DNA from: Peptoclostridium acidaminophilum DSM 3953
Lineage (GTDB): Bacteria; Bacillota; Clostridia; Peptostreptococcales; Peptostreptococcaceae
Reading direction: 5' to 3'
Length of the DNA: 64,000 nucleotides
NCBI RefSeq assembly: GCF_000597865.1
Contig: NZ_CP007452.1
Coordinates: forward strand, 441,183 to 505,182
Below the pieces are notes generated by a model. The model ran no database searches. It saw only the letters and a list, made by a program, of their open reading frames with translations, and had not been told where the DNA came from. This document shows positions 1 through 8,324 of the stretch, in pieces. A program made the position numbers and the translations under genes. Numbering within the stretch: position 1 is the first letter of the stretch; every line of letters begins with the position of its first letter.

Positions 1-126
1 TTCAAGAGCCTGTACCTTGCAACGGCTGATATCACCCAGAAATGGTGTACAAAACTGCGAGACTGGCACCTGATTCTGGCCCAGTTAAGCATATATTTTG
101 AAGACAGGATTAACCCGTATTTGTAA
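1..126 (+). CDS. IS256-family transposase, C-terminal fragment
   Basis: Only the last 41 residues are in the window, in frame 1, ending in TAA at 124 to 126. The fragment reads from FKSLYLATADITQKW to FEDRINPYL. The pattern of a tryptophan after a basic stretch, then RDWHLIL, then a closing FEDRI, is the usual end of IS256/MULE-type (DDE) transposases. The protein would cut and rejoin the element's ends during transposition. The catalytic residues lie upstream of the window. Confidence 0.8.
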   Translation, partial: FKSLYLATADITQKWCTKLRDWHLILAQLSIYFEDRINPYL

Positions 127-195
127 AAAAAAAGACCATTAAATGTTGGCACTCTAGTTATTTTCACCAAATGGAAAAATATTTAATTTAAGTAA

Positions 196-235
196 TAAAA
201 AGCCTGGAAGGCTCATATTTAAAAGCTTTCCAGGC
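196..235 (-). terminator. Hairpin resembling a terminator on the minus strand
   Basis: Arms at 202 to 213 and 224 to 235 pair over 12 bases with one mismatch or wobble around a loop of about 10 bases. On the minus strand the second arm is followed by a run of T (196 to 201); on the plus strand no T run follows. It probably insulates the insertion sequence from transcripts entering from its right side. Confidence 0.45.
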
Positions 236-299
236 AACCAACCAATAAAACAATATATCTTTTTTAAGGAATCATACACATAATTATTGACAGACTCCC

Positions 300-589
300 G
301 TATGTTTGAAATTTATATCTACAGCTCAGTGTCTGCTATTCCTTTTGCTACGATGGGCAATAAGGAATGGGGACAGATTGGCAACAACTATATCAAGGGA
401 CTATTTGCCCTAGGACTTCAAGGTTTGTTTTTAATCATTTGCTTAGGCGTTTATGCCGTACTTGTAAAGACGATTTCGATTACAGATATCCATACAAGCA
501 TCTTCATGGTATTAGCCTATGCACTGTTATTAGGACTAACGATGTTAAAAACTGGAACACTTTCAAAAAGCATATTAAATGCACATTAA
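300..589 (+). pseudogene. VirB6/TrbL-like conjugation membrane protein, 5'-truncated
   Basis: An open frame runs to TAA at 589 and encodes the hydrophobic C-terminus of a mating-channel membrane protein. It contains SAIPFATMGNKEWGQIGNNY, then two membrane segments (roughly GLFALGLQGLFLIICLGVYAVL and TSIFMVLAYALLLGLTML) and ends SILNAH. This is the tail of the VirB6/TrbL-like inner-membrane subunit normally found just before PrgI and VirB4 in Firmicutes elements. The codons before 299 come from the insertion sequence, so the possible TTG start at 287 is accidental. Loss of this subunit would be expected to block conjugation unless another copy exists. Confidence 0.75.
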
Positions 590-607
590 ATTTTAGGAGG
601 AAAACGA

Positions 608-880
608 ATGAGAAAATTAAAAAACAAAGAAAAAACGATAAAGATTGGTGCTGTCATAGGCACTGTAGGTGTAATTGGTGGGATTATTTCTACCATTTGC
701 ATGAGAAGAAAAATAAGAAAGATCGATGAGAGGATTCGTAATGCAGATGACTATATTAGCGAGTTCTGTGAATTGCAAATAGAAGCAGATATTGATTTTG
801 ATGAACGTATCAATGCGAATTATGAAGAGATTATCTCGAACCTAGAGCATATTGAATGTCTTGCAAAGAAACTAGATTAA
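608..880 (+). CDS. Small single-pass membrane protein of the transfer operon
   Basis: A 90-residue protein with a basic N-terminus (MRKLKNKEK), one membrane segment at about residues 12 to 31 (IKIGAVIGTVGVIGGIISTI), a basic stop-transfer patch (MRRKIRK) and an acidic, probably helical C-terminal half. The AGGAGG at 595 to 600 supports the ATG at 608. It sits between the broken VirB6-like gene and the PrgI-like gene, so it is probably a minor part of the mating channel. I do not recognise the family. Confidence 0.7.
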   Translation: MRKLKNKEKTIKIGAVIGTVGVIGGIISTICMRRKIRKIDERIRNADDYISEFCELQIEADIDFDERINANYEEIISNLEHIECLAKKLD

Positions 881-890
881 GAGGTGGATT

Positions 891-1277
891 ATGGCTTATG
901 TACAAATTCCAAAAGACTTAAATAAAGTGAAAACGAAAGTTGCCTTCAATCTAACAAAAAGGCAACTCATAGGCTTTTGTGCAGCTGGAGTGGTTGGATT
1001 TCCAACCTATTTTTTATGTAAAGACATATTTCCAAGTGACGTGGCAGTCATACTCATGATTTGTGTCATGCTTCCATTCCTTTTCATAACCTTTTATGAG
1101 AAAGATGGATTGCCCTTTGAGAAGTGCGCAAAGTTTATCTATCAGCACAAGGTCTATCAGTCCCATGAGCGAAGAAAGGAGGTAAATCTTGAAGAAACAA
1201 AAACAACAAGAACAAAGATTGGAACAACAAAAGAAGCAGCTCCAAAAGGACAAAAGGGAGCTAAGAAAAGACGCTAA
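891..1277 (+). CDS. PrgI family conjugation protein (VirB3-like)
   Basis: A 128-residue protein that starts MAYVQIPKDLNKVKTKVAFN, the usual opening of PrgI-family proteins. Two membrane segments follow (about residues 26 to 43 and 50 to 68), then PFEKCAKFIYQHKVYQ and a lysine-rich tail. PrgI proteins lie directly before VirB4 in Gram-positive type IV secretion operons and probably help hold VirB4 at the membrane, as VirB3 does. The 3' end overlaps the VirB4 start by 89 bases, which points to coupled translation. Confidence 0.85.
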   Translation: MAYVQIPKDLNKVKTKVAFNLTKRQLIGFCAAGVVGFPTYFLCKDIFPSDVAVILMICVMLPFLFITFYEKDGLPFEKCAKFIYQHKVYQSHERRKEVNLEETKTTRTKIGTTKEAAPKGQKGAKKRR

Positions 1278-3609
1278 GTTGCCTGTATCTCTTAATTTGC
1301 CTGGTTCATTTTTAAAAAAAGAAGAAAAGCGAATTACAGCAGAAGATACAATTCCCTACTTGAAAATGTTTAGAACTGGAATTTGCCAGATTGATGAAGG
1401 GCATTTCAATAAGTGCATTTCTTTTGAAGATATCAACTATCAACTGGCACTAGAGGAACATCGGGATTTGATTTTTAATCAGTATGCAAATTTCCTTAAT
1501 TCCTTTGATCCATCGGTAGAACTACAACTATCTTATGTGAATCAATTAGGTAGAAACTCGGAACTTGAGAATGCCATCAAAATTCCAAACAAGGGAGATG
1601 ACTATGATGAGGTTCGAAAAGAATTTAGAAAGATGCTTAAAGATCAACTAAATAAAGGCAATAATGGACTGAAAAAGTCCAAGTACATTACCTTTACCGT
1701 TGAAGCAGAAAACCAAAACCAAGCGAAAGCAAAGCTAGAGCGTTTAGAAATTGATATTCTCTCGAATTTCAAGAGTATGGGGGTAAGAGCAGAAAGTCTC
1801 AATGGAGAAGAAAGATTAAAACTTCTCCACGATATGCTAAATCCTGATGATGTGTTTGAGTTTTCCTACAAGGACTTAAAGGCAAAGGAAAGTACCAAGA
1901 GCTACATCGTTCCTGATGTGTTTAACTTCTCTCCTACTCAGTATTTTAAGTTTGGGAAGTATATGGGAGCAATGAGTCACTTTCAGATTCATGCTAGTGA
2001 ACTTTCAGACAGAATGCTTGCAGAACTGCTAAACACAGATGACAACATTTCGATTTCATTTCATATTCATTCGGTTGACCAAAGTGAAGCCATTAAGATG
2101 GTGAAACGCAAGAATACAGACGTTGATCGGATGAAAATGGAGGAACAAAAAAAGGCGGTTCGTGGAGGATATGACATGGATATCATTCCAAGTGATATCA
2201 ATACCTTTGGCACGGATATTAAGATACTCCTGAATGACCTTCAGAATCGTGATGAGAGAATGTTTATCGTCACGATTGTGATTATGAATTTTGCAAGGTC
2301 AATCCAGCAGTTGGATAACACCATAGACCAGATTTCATCCATTGCCAATCGTCATAACTGTAAGATTAAAAGGCTCGACCATTTGCAAGAACAAGGACTG
2401 GCTTCAGTATTGCCACTCGGAACAAATAAGATTGCCATTAATAGAGGGCTAACAAGTTCATCAACGGCAGTCTTTATTCCATTTACAACAGAGGAGCTTT
2501 TTATTAACTCAGAAGATAGCTTGTACTATGGACTGAATGCTCTTAGTCACAACCTCATTATGGCCGACAGGAAGCTTCTGAAAAACCCCAACGGATTAAT
2601 TCTAGGAACACCTGGTTCTGGTAAGTCCTTTAGTGCTAAAAGAGAAATGGCAAATGCCATCTTAGTTACAGATGATGATGTCATTATTTGTGACCCAGAA
2701 GGCGAATATGGCAACCTTGTGAAGCAGTTTAAAGGTGAAGTCATTAAAGTTTCGGCAAAGAGTAAAGACTATCTCAATCCTTTAGATATCAACATGAACT
2801 ATGGTGATGGGGATGCTCCATTAAAAGATAAAGCCAACTTCATAATTTCAATGCTTGAGTTAGTTGTAGGAGGAACAGGACTCACAGCAGAAGAAAAATC
2901 AATTGTTGACCGTTGTTTACCAAAGATTTATGAAAAATATTTTAATGATCCAAAACAAGAGAATATGCCAATCCTACAAGACCTTTACGATATGCTGAAG
3001 AACCAAGAAGAACAGGTGGGAAGAAAACTGGCAACGGAGATGGAAATCTATGTTACTGGTTCACTCAATGTGTTTAATCATCAGAGTAATGTGGATTTGA
3101 ACAAGCAGCTCTTATGTTTTGATATTAAAGAGCTAGGAACACAGCTTAAGAAAATTGGAATGTTGGTTATTCAAGATCAGGTTTGGAATAAGGTCTCACT
3201 GAACAGAGGTAGCAAAGCCACAAGGTACTATATCGATGAGTTCCACTTGCTTTTAAAAGATGAGCAAACAGCTCAGTACTCGGTAGAGATTTGGAAGAGG
3301 TTTCGTAAATGGGGTGGTATTCCAACAGGAATTACCCAAAACGTAAAAGACCTTCTTATGAGTAAAGAAATTGAGAATATATTCGATAATACAGACTTTG
3401 TACTCATGCTCAATCAAGCAAGTGGTGATAGAGAAATCTTGGCAAAGAAGCTTAAGATATCTCCGTATCAGCTGAACTACGTTACTAATTCCAATGCAGG
3501 TGAAGGACTACTAGTCTTTGGCAATACGATTGTTCCATTTGTCGATAAGTTTCCGAAAGATACGATTCTCTACGAGAAAATGACAACAAAGCCTGAAGAA
3601 GTAAAGTAG
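1189..3609 (+). CDS. VirB4/TraE-type conjugation ATPase
   Basis: An 806-residue ATPase that powers assembly and substrate passage of the type IV secretion channel at the inner membrane. A TTG start is chosen because AAAGGAGG lies 6 bases before it. The first part (about 1 to 400) is the VirB4 N-terminal domain; the ATPase part has Walker A GTPGSGKS near residue 473 and Walker B YYIDEFHLLL near 680. Length and motifs fit the family. It is translated from within the end of the PrgI-like gene and is followed 7 bases later by the wall hydrolase. Confidence 0.93.
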   Translation: MKKQKQQEQRLEQQKKQLQKDKRELRKDAKLPVSLNLPGSFLKKEEKRITAEDTIPYLKMFRTGICQIDEGHFNKCISFEDINYQLALEEHRDLIFNQYANFLNSFDPSVELQLSYVNQLGRNSELENAIKIPNKGDDYDEVRKEFRKMLKDQLNKGNNGLKKSKYITFTVEAENQNQAKAKLERLEIDILSNFKSMGVRAESLNGEERLKLLHDMLNPDDVFEFSYKDLKAKESTKSYIVPDVFNFSPTQYFKFGKYMGAMSHFQIHASELSDRMLAELLNTDDNISISFHIHSVDQSEAIKMVKRKNTDVDRMKMEEQKKAVRGGYDMDIIPSDINTFGTDIKILLNDLQNRDERMFIVTIVIMNFARSIQQLDNTIDQISSIANRHNCKIKRLDHLQEQGLASVLPLGTNKIAINRGLTSSSTAVFIPFTTEELFINSEDSLYYGLNALSHNLIMADRKLLKNPNGLILGTPGSGKSFSAKREMANAILVTDDDVIICDPEGEYGNLVKQFKGEVIKVSAKSKDYLNPLDINMNYGDGDAPLKDKANFIISMLELVVGGTGLTAEEKSIVDRCLPKIYEKYFNDPKQENMPILQDLYDMLKNQEEQVGRKLATEMEIYVTGSLNVFNHQSNVDLNKQLLCFDIKELGTQLKKIGMLVIQDQVWNKVSLNRGSKATRYYIDEFHLLLKDEQTAQYSVEIWKRFRKWGGIPTGITQNVKDLLMSKEIENIFDNTDFVLMLNQASGDREILAKKLKISPYQLNYVTNSNAGEGLLVFGNTIVPFVDKFPKDTILYEKMTTKPEEVK

Positions 3610-3616
3610 GTGCTCT

Positions 3617-6382
3617 ATGTCAAACAAACGAAGGAGAGATTTTTCAGAAAAGGCTAGTAGAAAAACAAATGATAATTCACTACTTGAGCGAGAAGAACTT
3701 GAAAGAAGTAAGCTGAAGCATTCTGATGATTACAGCAATAAGCGAGTGGAAGTATCTGAACGTTTTCAAGAGAAGGTAAAGGAACAAAGTAATCGATCTG
3801 CTAAAAGAGAAGCTACGGAAATTGAATCAAGTGGTCGTAGGAAAAGGCATAGAAGTAGTGATGAAGTAAAAGAATCTATAAACGATGAAGTATCTGTATA
3901 TAGCAATCAAGATTATAAAAGTGAATACTCGCCAGATACTGAAAAGAAAGCAGTTAAGAATAAATCAGGTGAGCGAAGAAATGAAACAAATCCTATTGAA
4001 TCTACTCAAAATCAAAAAGAGAAAAAGGCTAAACAAAGAAGCCAGCAAGCAAAGATTCAAAAAGAAAAAGAAGCTCAGTTAGAAACCCAAACAGCTGTCG
4101 TGCAAAAAAGCGAGTATGTGTTAGAAATATATGATCCGCTCTCAAAAGATATGGACAATGATGGGGTCATCGATCGCTACGATAATGATTTTAGGGATTC
4201 GACTATCAGCTATGAGGAAAAAGATAGAAAACTGGTTCAAGAGAAAAACTATAAGAGGAAAAACTATAAACAAGAGTTTCATAGGAGCAGTAAAGCTCAA
4301 GAACCTGTATTGGAGACAAAAAGGACTAAAAATGAGGAGTTGCTGAAAGATTTACCTGATGATAGAAAAATTAAAAACATTCAAAATAAGCAAAGAAAAG
4401 ACCTTTCTAAAGTTCAAGATTCAAAAGGAAATCTGAAAAAGAAAAATTCACTTGCCTTAGCATCCACTGGTGCCGTTTTAGAAACCACAAAAAGGTATTT
4501 AAGAAAAGAAAATGATGATAATGCCGGTGTGGATGCCAGTGAAAAATCCCTTGGAGCAAGTTCAAAGCTCGTTCATGGAATCAAAGACTACCGAATTAAA
4601 AGACAGAATAAAAAAGTTAAGGCAATCAGAAAATATGATGACAAGATTCTACTAAGAAAATCAAAGTTAGAATTTAGAGATGCCACAAAGCTTTCAAAAG
4701 CAGAAGAATCTTATCAGAAAATGAATGCTTATAGGAAATTTCAAAAAAGAAAGCGGATGAAGGCAAGCATCTACAAGCAGAACGATGTCGGAATCAAAGA
4801 TAGAATAAAGAAGGCTTTTATAGGTGCAATCAAAGGTACAAAAGAGCTGATTAAAAAGAAGGCGACAAAAATCGGAGTGATTCTTGTTAGCCTTTTTCTT
4901 TTCCTATCGGTTATTTTAAACGCTGTCTCGCTACTGGGAGGATTAGGCGGAATTTCTAGCATGATTCTTTCCAGTTCCTATTTGACAAGCGATAAGGAGA
5001 TTACAGTATCGGATGAACTTCTACAAGAACTGGAAGCTGATTTAATCATCAAAATACAAAATATCCCAACAAATTATCCAGACTATGACAGTTATCAGTA
5101 TCAAGTGGGTTCGATTGGGCATGACCCTCAAGTCTTAGTCGCTTATTTAACAGCAAAATATGGAGAGTATCGCTTTTCAGAGGTTGAGGGTGAAATCCAT
5201 GAGCTTTTTAAGAGTATGTATCAGCTGAAACTAGAAGAAAGAGTTGAAACTTATACGGTGACTGAAACCAGAACGAGCACAGATCCTGAAACTGGAGAAA
5301 CAACAACAGAGGAAGTTGAGGTGGAAAAGACTAGAAGAATTTTAATCACAACATTAACTTCAAAAAGATTAGAGGATGTACTTGATGGCAGATTAAATGA
5401 AGAACAACAAGAACATTATGAAGTTCTTAATGAGACCAAGGGAAACTTTATGAATCTTCATTCCCCGATTCAAGGAGAATGGAAAAATAAGATTACCAGT
5501 ATGTATGGATACCGAGCAGATCCATTTACAGGAGAAAAGAAGTTCCATACTGCCATCGATATTGCGGATGTTGAAGGGACACCTCTTCTAGCAGTATTTG
5601 ATGGGATCATCACCTATACAGAGCATTCAGATTCTGGATATGGGAATTATGTGGAGCTGACAGATAAAGAAGGCAATATGGCAAGATATGCTCACGCAAG
5701 CTCTATTAGTGCAAGGATTGGTCAAGAGGTTAAAAAAGGAGATGAGATTGCAAAGATGGGAACGACTGGCAACAGTACCGGCTCGCATTTGCACTTTGAG
5801 CTTTACCTAGCCGATGGAACAAGGGTCAATCCATACTTTTATCTTTATTCAGAAGAAGCCTTTAACAGTTACACCAGACCAAGTGTCTCTAGCTTTAATT
5901 CCTTTAACTGGCAAGGTGGAGATGTTCAAGAAACAGTTTGGGGATATCTGGTTACACATGGTTATACGCCAGAAGCAGCAGCCGGAATTATGGGCAACAT
6001 CGAAGCTGAATCTGGTTTTAATACCTCAGCAGTTGAAAGTTCTGTTACAAACCCTGGAGAAGGGATTGGCTTAATCCAGTGGAGTTTTGGCAGAAAAGCA
6101 CAGCTTATTGCATTTGCTCAGTCTCAAGGTAAATCTTGGTCAGATATTGGTGTTCAGATTGCTTTCTTAGATTATGAAATGAATGGAGCAGAAGGAACGG
6201 TATTTCCAGGTGGAGTGAATGGCTTTAAGAATCTTACAAGTATTGAAGAAGCAACAAGTCAATTCTGCTGGCTCTTTGAAAGACCGAATGTGAACTACGC
6301 TCACTACGAGAGAAGAATCAGTGCAGCTCATGCTTACTATGAGATGTATAAAGACTTTGACGCATCGGTGGTGACACCATAG
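3617..6382 (+). CDS. Conjugation cell-wall hydrolase (M23 peptidase plus lysozyme-like)
   Basis: A 921-residue VirB1-like protein that should open the peptidoglycan for the mating channel. The first 400 residues are highly charged and probably disordered, with an acidic repeat DMDNDGVIDRYDNDF near 178 to 192. A membrane segment lies near 420 to 445. Outside the membrane an M23 endopeptidase domain follows (HTAIDI near 644 to 649 and HLHFEL near 723 to 728 give the zinc ligands), then a phage-tail-lysozyme-like domain from about 773 (GYTPEAAAGIMGNIEAESGF). The charged N-terminus stays in the cytoplasm by this topology. It is in the same operon as VirB4. Confidence 0.9.
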   Translation: MSNKRRRDFSEKASRKTNDNSLLEREELERSKLKHSDDYSNKRVEVSERFQEKVKEQSNRSAKREATEIESSGRRKRHRSSDEVKESINDEVSVYSNQDYKSEYSPDTEKKAVKNKSGERRNETNPIESTQNQKEKKAKQRSQQAKIQKEKEAQLETQTAVVQKSEYVLEIYDPLSKDMDNDGVIDRYDNDFRDSTISYEEKDRKLVQEKNYKRKNYKQEFHRSSKAQEPVLETKRTKNEELLKDLPDDRKIKNIQNKQRKDLSKVQDSKGNLKKKNSLALASTGAVLETTKRYLRKENDDNAGVDASEKSLGASSKLVHGIKDYRIKRQNKKVKAIRKYDDKILLRKSKLEFRDATKLSKAEESYQKMNAYRKFQKRKRMKASIYKQNDVGIKDRIKKAFIGAIKGTKELIKKKATKIGVILVSLFLFLSVILNAVSLLGGLGGISSMILSSSYLTSDKEITVSDELLQELEADLIIKIQNIPTNYPDYDSYQYQVGSIGHDPQVLVAYLTAKYGEYRFSEVEGEIHELFKSMYQLKLEERVETYTVTETRTSTDPETGETTTEEVEVEKTRRILITTLTSKRLEDVLDGRLNEEQQEHYEVLNETKGNFMNLHSPIQGEWKNKITSMYGYRADPFTGEKKFHTAIDIADVEGTPLLAVFDGIITYTEHSDSGYGNYVELTDKEGNMARYAHASSISARIGQEVKKGDEIAKMGTTGNSTGSHLHFELYLADGTRVNPYFYLYSEEAFNSYTRPSVSSFNSFNWQGGDVQETVWGYLVTHGYTPEAAAGIMGNIEAESGFNTSAVESSVTNPGEGIGLIQWSFGRKAQLIAFAQSQGKSWSDIGVQIAFLDYEMNGAEGTVFPGGVNGFKNLTSIEEATSQFCWLFERPNVNYAHYERRISAAHAYYEMYKDFDASVVTP

Positions 6383-6393
6383 GAAGGAGAATT

Positions 6394-6630
6394 ATGCGAA
6401 AAGAATTAACACAAACAAGACAAAAAAAGAAAAAATTAATGGAAAAGAGAGCTCTGATTGATGAACAATTGGAGCTTTTATCTTTGAGAGAAGAAGAATT
6501 GGAAAATGAAGAAGTCGTTATCGTTTTCCGTGAAGCAAATATCACCTTAGAGGAACTGATGGAACAGTTTAAACAATTAAAACAAGAAAAGAAGGAGAAA
6601 ACAGTTTATGAAAAAAACATGGAAGTCTAA
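6394..6630 (+). CDS. DUF4315 family coiled-coil protein
   Basis: A 78-residue protein made almost entirely of charged heptad-like sequence (KKKKLMEKRALIDEQLELL) followed by ANITLEELMEQFKQLKQEKK. This is the pattern of DUF4315 proteins, which sit between the wall hydrolase and the DUF4366 protein in Tn1549-like elements. GGAAGGAG at 6382 to 6389 precedes the start. Its end overlaps the next gene by 23 bases. The function is unknown; a structural role in the transfer apparatus is inferred from position. Confidence 0.75.
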   Translation: MRKELTQTRQKKKKLMEKRALIDEQLELLSLREEELENEEVVIVFREANITLEELMEQFKQLKQEKKEKTVYEKNMEV

Positions 6631-8254
6631 AGCAGCAGCAATACTGGGTGCAGCACTCATTATGACAGGAATTGTAGGAGGTATTGTTGGATATCCAATC
6701 GTGGTAGCGGCAGCCAATGAAGTCACATCTGAAGAGGAACTTCAGCATAAAGAAGAACAAACGGATTTATCAGTGGAGGGTATTAAAGTTCTTGAAGATG
6801 AATCTAATGAAATTGATGAACGTCTCAAAAAAATTGAAGAAGTGCTTACTTCAGAACAGGAAACGAACCAAGAACAAAATCAGCAAATTGAAGAGCTGAA
6901 AAAACAAATGGAAGAACTGGCTGAAGAAAACAAGAAGGTTCAAGAGGAACTGAAAGTAGCCGAAGAAGCAACAGCCAAACTTCAAGAACAATTAAAAGAC
7001 CTTGAAGAGCGTGTGGAAGCTCTGGAGAAAGAAACTGAAACGTGCTGCAAAATTGAAATCACAATCAATAGTGAAAATGAGAGCTTGAAAAAAATCGAGG
7101 AACTTACAAAGAAACTAGATGAGATTTCAAAGAAAATAGCTGAAAGCAACAAGGCAGCCGAGTCTCAAAATTCTATCAATGAGGAACAAAGGAAAGAGAT
7201 TGAAAAATTACAGGCTGAAAAGGCGGATCTTCAAAAGCAGATAGATGAACTAAAGAAAACAGCTGAAAATAAAGAAACTTCTAAGGAGCTTGAATCCATT
7301 CAGAAGAAATATGATGAAATGAGCAAGCAGCTGGAGGGATTAAAAAAACTGATGGAAGAAAAGGATAGCCAAAAAAATACGGCTACTTCTACTTCTGAAA
7401 CGGTAAAAAAAGAGGAAACTAAGTCTACTACGACCTCTCCAGTTAAAGATTCAAGTGGGACAACTGGAACAACATCGGGAAATACAGTAGTTTCTAGCAC
7501 ACCAATTAGAGAATCATCGGCTACAACAACAAGTGATAATACAGCTGAAACAGAAGTTCAAATCAGGTATCCAAACAAGCTAACACCAAAAGAAACAGGA
7601 CAAACTTCAACTACAGGAGCCGCAACATCACAAACAGCAGATAGTTATTACGGTGCTTCAAATCAAAATAGCCAAGTGGCAGTGAAGACCGAAAAGTCTG
7701 GTACAGGTGGTGCAAATGCCAGTGTGACTGAGAATGTCGATAATGCGAATGGCGAATATCCAGTTCATCACGGAGATGAATCTAGTGAGCTTTATAGTGC
7801 GGATGCAAGACAATTTGTAACCTTCCAAACCAAATCGGGAAAGAATTTTTATCTCATCATCAACCATGATGAGGAATCGGAGAATGTCTTACTTCTTACC
7901 GAGGTTTCTGAAGCCGATTTAATGCACATGGTGGAAGAAGAGGTTCAAGAACCTGTAAAAGAAGTTGTTAAAGAAGAACCAGAGCAAGTTGAGATCGAAG
8001 AAGAGCCAGTTCAAGAAGTGGAAGAAAAGAGCAACTTTGGAACTTACTTAATTTTGATTTTGGTTATCGGTGGTGTCATAGCAGGTGGATACTACCTGAA
8101 AGTTGTAAAAGGCAAAGAAAAGGAGGAACTGAAAAAACTTGAAGAACCTGATGATTATGTATCTGAAGCAAGCGATGATGACACAGATGAAGAATATGAG
8201 TCAGAGGAAGTAGAAGAAACAAATGACGAAGATGATGAGGACATCATTCTCTAA
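6608..8254 (+). CDS. DUF4366 (CD1107-like) surface coiled-coil protein
   Basis: A 548-residue protein with an N-terminal signal sequence (MKKTWKSKAAAILGAALIM, cleavage likely after VVAAA), a long coiled coil to about residue 255, a Ser/Thr-rich linker to about 370, the conserved core FVTFQTKSGKNFYLIINHD near 399 to 417, an acidic stretch, a membrane segment near 478 to 497 and a very acidic cytoplasmic tail. This is the layout of DUF4366 mobile-element proteins. It is probably displayed outside the membrane as a fibrous part of the mating apparatus. AAGGAGAAAACAG precedes the start inside the DUF4315 gene. Confidence 0.82.
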   Translation: MKKTWKSKAAAILGAALIMTGIVGGIVGYPIVVAAANEVTSEEELQHKEEQTDLSVEGIKVLEDESNEIDERLKKIEEVLTSEQETNQEQNQQIEELKKQMEELAEENKKVQEELKVAEEATAKLQEQLKDLEERVEALEKETETCCKIEITINSENESLKKIEELTKKLDEISKKIAESNKAAESQNSINEEQRKEIEKLQAEKADLQKQIDELKKTAENKETSKELESIQKKYDEMSKQLEGLKKLMEEKDSQKNTATSTSETVKKEETKSTTTSPVKDSSGTTGTTSGNTVVSSTPIRESSATTTSDNTAETEVQIRYPNKLTPKETGQTSTTGAATSQTADSYYGASNQNSQVAVKTEKSGTGGANASVTENVDNANGEYPVHHGDESSELYSADARQFVTFQTKSGKNFYLIINHDEESENVLLLTEVSEADLMHMVEEEVQEPVKEVVKEEPEQVEIEEEPVQEVEEKSNFGTYLILILVIGGVIAGGYYLKVVKGKEKEELKKLEEPDDYVSEASDDDTDEEYESEEVEETNDEDDEDIIL

Positions 8255-8279
8255 CAGAGAAAAATTATGAGGACACAAG

Positions 8280-8310
8280 GGGCAGTCGGAAATGGCTGCT
8301 CTTTGTATTT
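8280..8310 (+). terminator. Hairpin between the DUF4366 gene and topB
   Basis: GGGCAGTC (8280 to 8287) pairs with GGCTGCTC (8294 to 8301), two of eight pairs being wobbles, with a six-base loop and a T-rich run after it. It may lower read-through into the topoisomerase gene, whose ribosome site follows at once. Confidence 0.45.
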
Positions 8311-8324
8311 TACAAGGAGGAACA

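Larger units (their letters stand above)
1..299 (+). mobile_element. IS256-family insertion sequence, right end
   Basis: Holds the last 41 codons of a transposase (1 to 126) and then non-coding sequence. The sequence ending at about 299, read inward on the minus strand, starts GGGAGTCTGTCAATAATTAT, which looks like the G-rich terminal inverted repeat followed by TGTCAATAA typical of many IS256-family ends. The reading frame of a VirB6-like gene resumes at position 299 to 301, so the element lies inside that gene. The left end is outside the window, so the repeat pair and target duplication cannot be checked. Confidence 0.7.

Noticed and set aside
287-301. TTG at 287 as a real start giving a 100-residue membrane protein
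   Set aside because: The first codons belong to the insertion-sequence end; the conserved part begins only after 299, so the gene is a truncated remnant.
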